Positions 48,005 through 59,030 of a stretch of 64,000 nt of DNA are shown here, piece after piece. The translations under genes were made by a program, and so were the position numbers. Location: contig CP136062.1 in NCBI GenBank assembly GCA_032622095.1, positions 151,270,875 through 151,334,874 on the forward strand. Reading direction: 5' to 3'. Each line of letters starts with the position of its first letter. The first letter of the stretch is position 1. The notes beneath the pieces are model-generated. The model did no database searches, had not been told where the DNA came from, and worked only from the letters and a program-made list of their open reading frames with translations. Origin of the DNA: Siphonodentalium dalli. Taxonomy: Eukaryota; Mollusca; Scaphopoda; Gadilida; Siphonodentaliidae.

Positions 48005-48975
48005 ATATTAGGTATCTTCTGCTGTTTTAACCGCGTGCGTATATATTGGCTCGAATTACGTAAGCTAAAGCTTGTTGACTCAATTAACTCGGAACGACCA
48101 ATTGAGAGAACAATTCAAAATAATATGGTGAATATTATTGTACTGAATGCATGCAGATGTAATATAACATGAGTTATCCACGCATCCGGTTGTAATGAGA
48201 AATCTGAAATGCTACAACGCTAAGTAAAAATCACTATGTCCACCGTTGCCCAGGACAGTGGGGTTAAATTCATGAGATCTTGCAAGAAGCATCTGAGACA
48301 CAAGCGTGAAACATCGAAATATAGTAATGACCTTTGCACTGATAATTTGGACCAATCGTGGCGTTATTCTGCTACACCGTGTTTGACATCACCCGTTCCA
48401 TTGTTCGCACTGCATCATTATATATGTAAATTAATGTGACGATCTGATTAAATCGACACCGAACTGGAGCTTGAACTTGAGTTGTGGTGTCAAAATAGTT
48501 ATCTCCGGCATAATCTTGGGGACCGTGGATATTTGATACCTGGAATGTGACCATTGAGAGGGTAGTATAAAGCCACATACGACATATGCATAACTGTGGC
48601 ACAGTCACTATATGACGGACAGTATGTCCATCGCAACTGGAATACGGGTGACACCTACCGAGTTATATCATGTTGCGGTCGCTAACATGCAAACCTCATG
48701 TATTAGTTACTCTGACCTCATGTATTAGTTACTCTGACATACTGTATTAGTTACTCTGATATTCTGATATTATGCTCCCTTTTGTTGCCCCTCGGTCCGG
48801 TTTCGGGCACAAAGGTCGATAACTACGTGCTTTATCCCGCACCTATATATTCAGAGCATTCGTTTTGTGGGTGCCAGGTATATAGTATTGTAAAAATAAA
48901 AGAACATTTGTCTCAATTGTTTCAAAACATCTGGAAAATATCTATAACTTGGGCCAATTTTCTCAGATACATGTA

Positions 48976-49316
48976 GGTCGATTCATAGATTTAACCCTGT
49001 CGGCTTGTCCATACTAACTGGATTCTCCCAGCTAGTTAAAAATGGTACATCGAAAAATAGTACTATCTCATCAACCGTGTCCATACTAAAGCATAATGGA
49101 TGAGTAGTTATCCCACAGGGAATGTTCAGATAATAATCGTTTGTTGAACTTAATATCTAAACATTTCCCTCAATAAATAGGGCTCCTTCTGCATCTGTCG
49201 TCTGGTTTTATAACTTTAAAATCCCTCCAAATGAATACTATACCAATCCGATGTACCATTTTTAACTGGCTGGGAGAATACATTAAGTATAGAATGGGTT
49301 GTCTATGAATCGACAT
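48976..49316. mobile_element. Inverted-repeat MITE of the 'TTAACCCT' group
   Basis: 'gtcgattcatagatttaaccctgtc' on the left pairs with 'atgggttgtctatgaatcgac' on the right. Inner pairs are 'ctaactggattctcccagctagttaaaaatggtacat' and its complement at 49246-49283. The middle shares 'gatgagtagttatcccacagggaa' with the element at 23818-24038. Confidence 0.7.
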
Positions 49317-49710
49317 AATTATCTCATCCCTCCTTCCAATGTAAATTATGGACTCATTTTGGGGTTAAATTGAGCCATGTTGGTTTCTGGCGTAACCGCG
49401 CTCTATCTATATCGAGAGGGGAGATTACCGACATAAATGATCATATATGGCTGTCATAAACGTTTTATTTCAACAAACTTTGGGGTCGTATCTTTTAATA
49501 ATTACGACCCAAGACACGCCAGTTCAAATAAACACAAGAATGGATAGGTTCGCCCGCCATGTTGACATTGATGTTATGGAGTGTCGGATGTGATTGATCT
49601 CTGTTTAAAGGTTAGCATACAGTGTGGTTCATTCAACCTGAGGTTAGTCTGTTTTCATACTCCTTGTCCATTCAATCCTTTCGATGTTATATACGCTACC
49701 ACGGAAATAT

Positions 49711-50132
49711 GTGACCCGCCATATCAAATCCAGTCATGTTTTTTGCCCTGTGCCAATGCATAGGTCGCCTCGCATATATAAGAGAATGCATTGGCCTAAC
49801 AATTTTTTACAATTTTAATAATTGTTTCTTGTATTATTTAACAATTTTATAATTTCACCCATACAGAGCCCCAGACAAACATGAGCAGACGACACTCTTC
49901 TATATGCTTCTATATATGTGTGGGGCTCCCTGCAGGGTAATGGATGTTTTTATTTTATGTCCTAAAAATTGTCAGAAACATTTATTTAAAAGAATGATAA
50001 AAAATTGTTAGGCCAATGCATTCTCAATATATACGAGGCGACCTATGGTCGACTCGCATATATAAGAGAATTCACTGGCACAGGGTAAAAGAAATCCCGA
50101 CTCACGACTGGATTTGATATATGGCGGGTCAC
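49711..50132. mobile_element. Hairpin-cassette element between 22-bp direct repeats
   Basis: The ends are GTGACCCGCCATATCAAATC and its inverted partner finishing GGCGGGTCAC. The flanks on both sides are the same 22 bp, starting ATATACGCTACCACGG, at 49689-49710 and 50133-50154. Inside are a shortened and a full-length copy of the 69-bp hairpin (49752-49794 and 50012-50079) in opposite orientation around an AT-rich spacer, as in the TTAA elements. A 22-bp duplication is far longer than those normally made by cut-and-paste transposases. Confidence 0.75.
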
Positions 50133-51767
50133 ATATACGCTACCACGGAAATATGTTTAAACGGTTAGGCCCTGGCAGCAGTAACAAGATTTGATCTCTC
50201 TAACCAAACTCCATGCAGCGCACTCTACGTTATCACTGCGATATAGCACTGCCACAAGGATGGTACTTTGCGGACCGATACATCTATTTTTATATATCGT
50301 CGGAACTATATTTAGTCACCTCTTATCTTATTTTGACCACCAAAAGTGTGCAAAAATGGTAAATCTTTCGGTATTGATAAGAACAATATGAACTGAGCCA
50401 GACATAGGAAATTTTAATCCTAAAACATAAGAACTGAGAACACGTAAGAAATCCTTACCAAATATCCTTATGGAATCAGGGAGCTAAATGTGTTCTAGAG
50501 TCGGGGAGCGAGTACACCGTGAAGGTGAAGGTGAAGGTAACTGAAGAATGACCTTCACCTGATACATGCGACACGTTATTAAAGGATGACATCGCGTTTA
50601 TTTGATTTGTACATAATATCTAAATAATTTAAACTGGTGAATGAATGGGGGAATGGATTTTTGTGAGCGAGAAATTTATTTAACTAGCTGCTGTAGTTCT
50701 GGGTTTCTCCAGATCAAATATGGCTGTGATATAGCCCTGTCGTAGACTTGGGGATTTATTTTAAAAAGTAAACACATGACCTATGATTTTTCTTGCATTT
50801 TCGTGATCAACTGGAGTCAATCTAGCTGGGTAAACATCACTGGTATGGCCTGCAGGCTTCAATTCAGTGAATTTTGCCAAAACGTTAAACACTGCCTATG
50901 GGAAACCATTTAGTTCCTATTATGGCAGTGGTACCTCACCGGGGCGATGGGAGATAACTCTGCCTGGAGTTTGCTTTCTAACTTGTGATCCGCTCTTCAT
51001 CTGCCGACCGCTAACATTGTTAACGAAAAGAACCACAACTCTATATAATTATAACGTACTTTCGACTAAATAACATATTTGTCTGATACATTTTGCAACA
51101 TCAATAGGTGACGCCATACAGAGAATTGAACCATCATAATTTTACTCGTGGGTTTGCGAGAGTGATGTAATAATACCTGTCGGTGTTTTATGGCGATTTA
51201 AGTGATTCTGGGTGAGCACTGGTTTCTGTTGATTCATATTAATCCGCTCAAAGCAAGTTCACCGCGGACCACCGCGAAACAATCACCATGTATATCCTGG
51301 TAATCCTCGGTGGGTTTAGTTTGGCTGAAGGTGTCATTTTCGCTACATGTGGGTTTGTTGAGAACCAAGCTTTACGATGGTGTTTTGGTACCCAGCTTGA
51401 CATTTGCGGGTTTATATACTATAGAAATTATCACATCTCTTTGGGTTTCAAATGTCGCCGATAAAACGCAAATTTGAGGCAGGAACAACAGTTTTAAAGA
51501 TGAATAGACAGGTGTCATGTCATCGGGTCAAAGATTTTGTTTCAAATGTCGGATGGATGAAATCACAGCAAAGGTCAAGCTGGGTATAAAAAAAACACCT
51601 TTTCGTAAAGCTGTGTACCCCTTCAGCCTTAGTGTGACCCCCTCCCGGGTGTTGGGTGTTTTGGTTATCGCACAGTCATTACGCACTGTACATGTATTTC
51701 AATAATTTATATTATTGCAGGGATCATACTGCATACGCAAGCTTGCATTCTTGCTTGATGGTTTATA

Positions 51768-52484
51768 ATGACGAATACGAGAATTTCACGATGGCCTGCC
51801 TCTATGAAGGAACAGAAGCGTTTGGGAGTTGTGGATCATCACCAGACAGTCATACATCGACTACTAAGTTACGTCGAGGACGAGCGTTTCGACAGATGCG
51901 CTGCGTTGGTCCGTCGTTTGAACGCCGTTACCATAGAGATGACCATCTGCGATCTACCAATGGAAAACATCATATCGCACGTACCATACAGTCTTTGTCT
52001 CATTGAGGCAGTTTTTACCAAACTCCGATCGAACAACATTTTGGGTGAAAATTTAGAAGCTTTGAAACTGGACGATCTTATCAAGAGGATTGTCGTGTAT
52101 CTTTGTCGGTATCACCATGGTAACCCGACTGTAGAATCGCCGTCTGCTACGTATGTTGCTGTTATGAAGCGCATTCTCAATATCATTAGCGTAGAAAGGC
52201 CACTCTTGTTTGCTGACATGATTAGATACAAACGTCGGTTAGATAAATGTCTTCAGCAGCTCGGCCACCATGGGCCAATAGAAAACAGCTTCACTGGGAA
52301 TAAGGTTCTGAGTATTTATGAAGTACTGAAGATGGAGATAGAAACATCAATAGATGGTTTGAAGAATTTAGTGGCCAAGTTGGAACAGTTTTCTGCAACA
52401 GATAGGAAGCGACAACGAAAATTAAGCGCTGGTGCGAGCCGGGGTTATGTCCCTAATCTGGCGAGTCACCAACGGATGCTCCAG
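51768..52484 (+). CDS. First coding exon (239 codons) of an unrecognised helical protein gene
   Basis: ATG 51768 has A at -3, and an in-frame TGA lies just upstream at 51756, so this is very likely the true start; Met13 is a weaker alternative. The exon ends at a consensus donor (CCAG|GTATCT, 52484/52485) in phase 0. A possible acceptor (ATTGCAG) at 51720 suggests a 5' untranslated intron. The protein is rich in amphipathic helices: a VIHRLLSYVEDERFDRC region near 28-44, LCLIEAVFTKL near 75-85, IKRIVVYLCRY near 104-114 and YEVLKMEIETSIDGL near 183-197. A basic cluster KRQRK at 214-218 precedes Ser220 in an RKLS context, a possible basophilic-kinase site. There is no signal peptide or membrane segment, so the protein is probably intracellular. 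I do not recognise the family. Confidence 0.8.
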
Positions 52485-53640
52485 GTATCTTATTACATGA
52501 TCCTACCATTATTCCATTCAATAAACCCATTTTATAAATTGTGATATTAAACGTTTGTTTAATAGCAGGAAATAGTGCAAGTGACCTTTGACTTCCGGTT
52601 TGTCGTCTGTTTACATTCCGTATCCTACGTCTCAAAATACTATGGCTTTCAATAATTTTCCAACAAACTATAATTAATGAAGAGTTTGAAAAATTATGTC
52701 ATTACATAGACGTCATTAAATGCGCCAAAGAGTCTGTATTTATCTGGGACTATTTCTTTACGCGCATAGTTACGTGAAACGTCATCGCATGCCTTATAGA
52801 AGCCAATGTTATTTTCGAGTCTCAATTTTTGATATAAGTATGTTTTATCGAGGTTTTGGATCATGTAATAAATAGAATCTTCAACTCGTCCCTAGTTTGT
52901 AGCGGAATTTACAAAACTCGTCCAGTAAATTAGGTCTGGACCGAGCCTGGACGAGTTGTAGATCCTCTATTTATTTTTTTGCTCTAACCCTTTCTATACT
53001 GAATGGATTATCCCATCCAGTTATAAAAGTAAACATTGGAATGGTCTATTACTCATTTGGAGGGATGCATGTTCAGGTAATAAATGCAGAGGACAGTCAG
53101 AACAAAATATATAATACAAGGGCACAATGATTCATAGTCATAGTGAGAACTGTTCAGAAAATAAGTTCAACAAATGAAATGTGGTCGTTTGTTGAATGTA
53201 TTATGTGAACATTTCAAAAGGGAACTACTCACCAATTAGTAATTAGTAAGGAATGTTTGGATGTATTCAGGTTCCGCGATCTCCAACTACAACAAGCCAC
53301 AAATACATGACACCAAAACAGTCTTAGAACTGCCATCGTATTCCAAAACCAATTTAATATATACAATAAATGTATATTTCTCCTCATCCAGAAATGGCAC
53401 CTACTATTGATCGAGAGAAGTGTCCTGTATTTATCTAGTGTCGTGCTAAATTTAGACCATACTATACAAAACTCGCATGCAAAAACCAATGAACAGAGAC
53501 CCACATCCCGAGAAAATATATAGACGAATGTATCCATCAATTAACTTAGGCAGTGTCTAAAGTAAATCAAAACATTTGTGTGAACGGAGTCAACTTGCTG
53601 TTTAATTCACTTTGGTTTATTTAATTAGAGTGCAAGGCAT
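52485..53640 (+). other. Intron start; inverted pair at 52885-52965
   Basis: Intronic sequence of the gene. 'atcttcaactcgtcc' is mirrored by 'ggacgagttgtagatcc' about 60 bp later. A relic with 'taaccctttctatact', 'ggagggatgc..gttcaggtaataa' at about 52984-53235 resembles the MITE at 23818-24038. No exon is visible here. Confidence 0.5.
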
Positions 53641-53679
53641 TCTTGCGACAATAATGTTTCTTTTAAACTGTTTATCGGC

Positions 53680-56121
53680 AAGGAGATAGTCATATAACAG
53701 GAAACAAAGGGTACGAATCAATAACACTTATTCTGACACAGCGAGTTCCCCAAGGATAAATCCTGGGGTCTTTCCTATTTTTAATATACAGAAATGATTT
53801 ACCTGAAAACCTCACATCAACGGTCCGAATGTATGCTGATGACACGAGTCTCACAGCATTTCACTTTAATCCTTTACCCAACAGAAGGGCCATGTGCCAA
53901 TGCATTCTCTTATATATGCGAGTCGACCATAGGTCGCCTCGCATATATAAGAGAATGCATTGGCTTAACACATATTAAAGAAAAAATGGTAAAAAGTGTT
54001 AAAAAAAAGTTTTTTTTAGGCCAATGCATTCTCTTATATATGCGAGGCGACCTATGGTCGACTCGCATATATAAGAGAATGCATTGGCACAGGGCATAAC
54101 TGTAACTATCACAATGTGCTCAATGAGCCGGTTCCAATGATACCCATATTTCCATGGTTTTATTGAGACAGACCGAAGATAATTTAGGCTGTTAGGGCGT
54201 TTCTGGGCGTTCTGTTGGGTAAAGGGTTAATCATAACACCCTACAATCAGAACTGAACGAGGACCTCAAAAAGGGTCAGTCTATGTGCCGACAACTGGTT
54301 AGTTTTATTCAATCCCAAGAAAACCAAAGCAATATCATTCTGATTCATGCCTAGAGATAACTCCCCAGATGTAATATTTCAGGACGAAAATATTTCCTAT
54401 ATGCACCTTGGTCTTGAATTTCAATCAAATTGAAAATGGAACAAACAAATATAATACACAGCAAACAAAGCTGCTTCTGGACTATCACAATTGAGGAAAT
54501 TTAAGACGATCTCGATAGAAAGACGCTCGAAAAAATTTACAACGCATATATCCTTCCCATTTTGGATTATGCTGACGTCGTATTACCTGATTATTTATTG
54601 GAAAAACAAGACCGAATACATAAAGGCGCCGCCAGAATCGTAACCGGCCTAAATCGTTCATTAGCGCGCACCGCATGTATACTGTTCTCCAAATTCTTGA
54701 TAGCTGTGGTCCGCTGGGCATTTTATTTATCGATAATTGTTTTTTCAGGCTTAAAAGTCGAACTGCGCGACCAGGAGGCCGAGTCCGGTAAAAGGTGTAG
54801 TTGGGAATTTCGATTTCGTTTATTGTCCTTTACATTATTATGTCAATAATGTTGATTTTTGGTTTGTAACAAGCTATATTAATTACCAAAAAAAAAGAAA
54901 TTTAAAAGATAATTTGTAAGTCTTATATTTCAACTTTTATAGATATGTTTCGTTCTGCAGCCCACTGATGGTTGTGGTCGGAGACGGCCGAGTCGGCCGC
55001 CGGTTCGTTAATTAGGTGCTGGTTGTTATTGTTATTTTAACGGAATTCTGAGTTGGTCATTCGCGAAAGCAATATATTTTATATTCTATAATTACAATCA
55101 TGGGTATATAAATATATGATCTTGAGCGCGTTACCATTTCTGACTATGGTTTTCTTGGTATCACGTAACAAGCCATGGATCGAGGTAGGCTGGCGCACAT
55201 TACACAGGCGTAGGCAGCAGCGCCATTTGCAAAACATTTACAGTATTATCAATGAAGACGCCCCTTTGTATCTGACATATCTCCTACCATGCAGCATGCT
55301 CTGGGGAACGATCGGAATATAACTTTATATTTCCAAATAAATTTTATTCCTATTTCGCTATATTGAACATTATAAACAGTCATTTCTTCCAGCCGTTGTT
55401 CTGGAATGGAACAAACTACCTGTGTATATAATCAATGCAACCTCCATTTCAGATTTCAAAGCCAATTTAGGGATGATAGACCCAATAACAAAACCCCCTC
55501 TTATTTTTATACCGCAAAAAGGAAAATTTATACAATACACTGTAAAATGCAGAATTATTGTAGTGATCTCCGTTCGGATATATTTGATAATCACATATCC
55601 GATTCGCCTATATGCCCCTGTAACTTAGACATTGCAGACCAAAATCACCATTTTCATGTATGCCCTTTATTCAAAGAATTGAATTTTATCGAAATCTAAG
55701 TATAAATGGCTTTTATTCATTAGAAGCAAATCATTTCTTATATGGGGTTAAATGTATATCAAACCACAAGAACACTACTCTTTTTAGCATTACTCAATCT
55801 TTCGTAGCTAAAACAATTCATTTTGAACAAACCCATGTATGATATCATAGTAAATTTCGCCATTCATCTTTCAAACTCACTGAATTCTAGGCTTTTCTTC
55901 ACAACCGAGATTGGAATACAGATGAAAACCCGACATCCGCAGCACACACACTCTGCACTGCTCTATATATAGAAAAACTTTGTGCTACATCTGTTATATA
56001 TTTTTATGTTTGTTCCATGATTGTATCAGGAGAGGGGCAAGTTGTAAGTTTGTAATTTGTGCCCGATCCCTATGTATATTATCCTTCTAGATAAATTAAA
56101 ATACGTTTAAAAAAAAAAAAG
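53680..56121 (+). mobile_element. 5'-truncated LINE (reverse transcriptase to 3' tail) in the intron, sense orientation
   Basis: Starting near 53680, the + strand encodes the core of a non-LTR reverse transcriptase: a VPQG..LG..LF..Y.NDLP block followed by VRMYADDTSL, the catalytic YADD motif. After the MITE at 53866-54230 it resumes with LQSELNEDLKK, and further on LRKFKT, IYNAYILPILDYADVV-like and KQDRIHKGAARIVTGLN segments. The C-terminus has CPCN, then HHFHVCPLFKE, the cysteine/histidine cluster typical of CR1/L2-group LINEs. Several stops and frameshifts show it is inactive. It ends in an A run at 56109-56120. The exact clade is uncertain. Confidence 0.85.
53866..54230. mobile_element. 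TTAA MITE with two opposed 69-bp hairpins, inserted in the LINE
   Basis: TTAA at 53866-53869 and 54227-54230 encloses TCCTTTACCCAACAG and CTGTTGGGTAAAGGG. Full hairpins lie at 53896-53964 and 54020-54088 in opposite orientation. Removing the element and one TTAA rejoins the LINE frame as ...LTAFHFN-HNTLQSELNEDL..., exactly what a reverse transcriptase reads at this place. The insertion and 4-bp duplication are therefore confirmed internally. It is a shorter sister of 19673-20140. Confidence 0.9.
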
Positions 56122-56423
56122 GTCATATCCAAACCATGCTCTAGTTATTAAATAGTCAATTCTATCTCTTACACACAATATTTTCAACAGGATGGCGGTT
56201 CTCGTGGTAAATGTCAGTGTAAGCATGCACTACCCCCAAACAACATAGGTTATGTATAACATAGCCTGGAACGCCTGAAATAAAATCACCACAAAATATA
56301 TGAAATAAAAGTCTGTTAAATATAAAAGTTTCTTCTGGTGCCACTTAATGTAAACCCATTTTCTTCAAAACTGGTGTATACAACTTTAAAACACCTTTAA
56401 CTTTAAAATTCGGTATTATTCAG

Positions 56424-56811
56424 GTAACGAAGACTGACGTGCAAGATCGACTCTTTAAAAGTAAAACTGCCCTGGATATGATGGAACCAATTCTATGCAA
56501 TCCACGCATGGACAACCTTCTCCAGACGTTACGGAGGAGGGTCGGATGTGACAAATCGGCGTTAATACTTGACCTTGACCTATCGCGGCGGTTTCCGGGC
56601 ATGCCTGGAAGCTCACAGTTGGCGGCGACACTGAAACAGCTATCACATGGGTTTTCAGTAGCAATGGAACTACTTGACTGTCAAGGCGGACACACGAGCA
56701 ATGATGAATCTGATTCTTCAGATAATGTGGTGGACACATTTCATGGAGTCTCGCTCGCTAGCCATCAATCGAAGATGTTCAAGAGTATGGGGAACCTCTC
56801 GACTCCAGTTG
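56424..56811 (+). CDS. Second coding exon (129 codons) of the same gene
   Basis: The acceptor TTATTCAG|G at 56423/56424 opens in phase 0, matching the donor at 52484. The exon ends at a strong donor G|GTATGT (56811/56812) in phase 1, so at least one more exon must follow; I could not place it. The product continues as residues 240-368. Residues about 244-290 look helical (VQDRLFKSKTALDMM, then NLLQTLRRRV). An acidic-serine stretch NDESDSSD lies near 332-339, followed by a Ser/Met-rich tail. ASHQ occurs near the end of both exons (232-235 and 351-354). Reading beyond the donor gives a His-rich run from a CAT/CGT repeat, which I treat as intron. The smooth phase agreement over 3.9 kb is the main argument that the two exons belong together. 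Confidence 0.75.
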
Positions 56812-57285
56812 GTATGTACCATCATCGCCATAATCATCGTCGCCACCACTACAACCTGCATCGTCATAATCAACATCGTCATCATAATGACAATCGCCAT
56901 CGATGGTCGTCATCATGCCGCACTGCCTCCGTGCGACTACAAACACCATTTTTATTTTATTGCAGTATTTTTTTTTTTCTTCAAATAATACTTACAACAT
57001 ATGAGATCATGTGAACTGGTTCAGTGCTGAAAGCCCATATTTGGACCCTATGTAAGTGCTGGAAGCCCAGATTTGGGCTTTGGCGATGACACTGTATTGC
57101 CTGTGCTTGTTTAGTTTAATGATTTAAATAGAGTTTGTCAGTTCATATATTTGAAATATTGTTACATATATAATTAAATTGGGACATTGAGAAGTTTGAA
57201 TGGATGCCGACCGATAAAATTGTGAGAAAAGTTACTTCTATTGTGAAAAGTTTGAGAAAAATGACAAATTGTTTTACCCAACGGC
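56812..57285. other. Intron; CAT/CGT-rich stretch then no feature
   Basis: After the donor, about 90 bp of 'catcatcgcc/cataatcat' imperfect triplets (56818-56912) form a short tandem repeat. The remainder has duplicated 'gctg(a/g)aagccca.atttgg' at 57027 and 57058, and nothing else recognisable. Confidence 0.5.
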
Positions 57286-57289
57286 ATTC

Positions 57290-57575
57290 GACAACCAAGC
57301 TCATAACCATAACCTAATCAGACATCCAGTTTCAAATCCTTAACCTAATTTGACAACCAGACTCATAACAATAACCTATTCTGAAAAACAAACTTATAAC
57401 CATAACCTAATCCGACAACCATACACATAACCATCATCTAATCCGACAACTGTGTTCATAACCATAGCCTAATGAGACAACCAGGCTCATAGCCAAGCCT
57501 AATGACACATCCAGGCCCATAAACATAGCCTGATGACACATCCAGGCTCATAAACATAGCCCAATGAGACATAAC
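57290..57575 (+). repeat. Minisatellite, 31-bp period, about nine copies
   Basis: Units of the form 'gacaaccaggctcataaccatagcctaat' follow each other with a 31-bp spacing (one is 30), diverging up to about a quarter. No spacers lie between units, which excludes a CRISPR-like array. It sits in the presumed next intron of the gene. Confidence 0.9.
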
Positions 57576-58029
57576 CTAATCACAAATGTATATTCACATA
57601 TATGTGGGGGGTCAAATTTGAAAAAAGAGTGCAAATGTAGTAAATTACCAACTCCGAGCATAAAATTAAATGATTTTCTATTTGAAATATTGTACGCATT
57701 TCATTATGTGTATGTAGGATATTTAGCAGCGAACTAGTTAAACAAATACCGTCTGAATATTGCTGCTGTCTGTTTTGTGTAACATCAAACAGAATCGAAT
57801 ACTTCATAATCTCAAATTACTTCAATGCCTTTATTTGTGTAGGATGTCCGCATGTCGGATGTGTTCGCATCTAAATTTCCAGTACATGTAGCACTATAAT
57901 CACTAGGATGTCAGCCACATTATTCAACATTGGGTAATACTATTTGCTTCACAAGGTGATTTTTATCATAATTTTGGTCGTATTATTTTGTATTTCCTCA
58001 CTGCTATATGTATGGGAATTATCTTGATT

Positions 58030-58217
58030 GGTCGATTGTTATTATGAAGTAGAATGGTTAATCGTTGCGGGCGGGTTGGTCGGTGGTTATTATGAAGTAA
58101 AATGGATAATCGTTGCGGGCGGCTTGGTCGGTGGTTGTTATGAAGTGGAATGGTTAATCGTTGCGGGCGGGTCAGTGATTATTATGAAGTGGAATGGTTA
58201 ATCGCTGCGTGCGGGTA
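58030..58217 (+). repeat. Minisatellite, 48-bp period, four copies
   Basis: Each unit reads 'ttggtcggtggttattatgaagt.gaatggttaatcgttgcgggcgg'. The first is 50 bp and the last is shortened to 44. Copies are close to identical, so it is younger than the 31-bp array nearby. Confidence 0.9.
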
Positions 58218-58469
58218 ACTGATACCGCGATGCACTACATCTGTTGATGGTCGCTTGTCACAGATCGCCATAACACTTCCAGTCCTGTTTATTTTATAAA
58301 CAATGGAACCGAAGACCCCATATATATCGTTCAGTATATTATTATGTAATACCAGCATGGCGTGGATGGTCTCTTGTTTTGGATTCGAAAGTAAGTAGAC
58401 TTAACTGACATAGTTCGTTCGAACCCCACATTTATGTATATATAAATTAGGTAAGAGGTATATCTCAAA

Positions 58470-58984
58470 ACATACATATACGCGGATGATTCCCGAACAA
58501 GTTCGTCGATATATGTAGCGCTGAAAATACTCTGTGCCAATGCATTCTCTTATATATGCATTGGCCAAACAAATTTTATACTATTTGATATAACTGTTAA
58601 AGAATGTAAGAAAAAATGATAAAAAATTGTTAAAGAATGTTAGAAATAATGATAAAAAATGAAAACAAATTGTTAAAGAATGTAAGAAATATGATAAAAA
58701 AAAAGATAACATTCTTAAAGAATGTAAGAAAAAATTATAAAATTGTTAAAGAATATAAAAACAAATTTCTTTAAGAATGTAAGAAAAATTGATAAAAAAT
58801 TATTAAAAAAAATGTTAGGCCAATGCATTCTCTTATATATGCGAGGCGACCTATGGTCGACTCGCATATATAAGAGAATGCATTGGCACGGGGTCTGTAA
58901 TGTTGCGCCAGCGCAGCTCCCGTCATACATACATACCCGGAAGATTCCCTATAACAAGTTCGTCGATATATAGCGCTGAAAATA
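58470..58984. mobile_element. Hairpin cassette between ~60-bp imperfect direct repeats
   Basis: The direct repeats 58470-58530 and 58924-58984 share 'aagttcgtcgatatat' and 'tagcgctgaaaatac', with small differences in their left halves. Between them are a loop-deleted hairpin (58535-58565), an AT-rich spacer made of 'gttaaagaatgtaagaaa' repeats and a full 69-bp hairpin (58819-58887). The right part ends with 'cgccagcgcagctcccgtcat', as in the 'CATGACGGGAGC' elements. No TTAA borders are seen. Confidence 0.7.
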
Positions 58985-59030
58985 CGTGTTTTGTTTCGTA
59001 TACTTTTCGATAACTTTGATATCGTTTCGT

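Larger units (their letters stand above)
47163..50985. mobile_element. Large inverted-repeat region (arms 47163-47530 and 50180-50985)
   Basis: Three blocks of the left arm return inverted on the right in reverse order. 'actccaggcagagttatctcccatcg' (47163) matches 50940-50972. 'cttacgtg.ttttagttcttatgttttaggatt' plus 'ctggctcagttcatattg..cttatcaataccgaaag' (47235-47330) matches 50360-50460. 'ggcagtgatatatcgcag..gtatggagtttg' (47450-47505) matches 50205-50265. The right arm holds about 450 bp of extra sequence between blocks. Two smaller elements (47637-48004, 49711-50132) lie in the spacer. No transposase frame is seen. Confidence 0.65.

Noticed and set aside
51656-52006. 116-codon frame overlapping the first coding exon
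   Set aside because: It is an alternative frame of the real exon and has no independent splice or motif support.
56815-57014. His-rich C-terminal extension of the second exon
   Set aside because: It starts after a strong GTATGT donor and derives from an imperfect CAT/CGT tandem repeat, so it is more likely intron.
57290-57575. CRISPR-like array
   Set aside because: The 31-bp units are contiguous with no unique spacers, and the genome is eukaryotic; it is a minisatellite.
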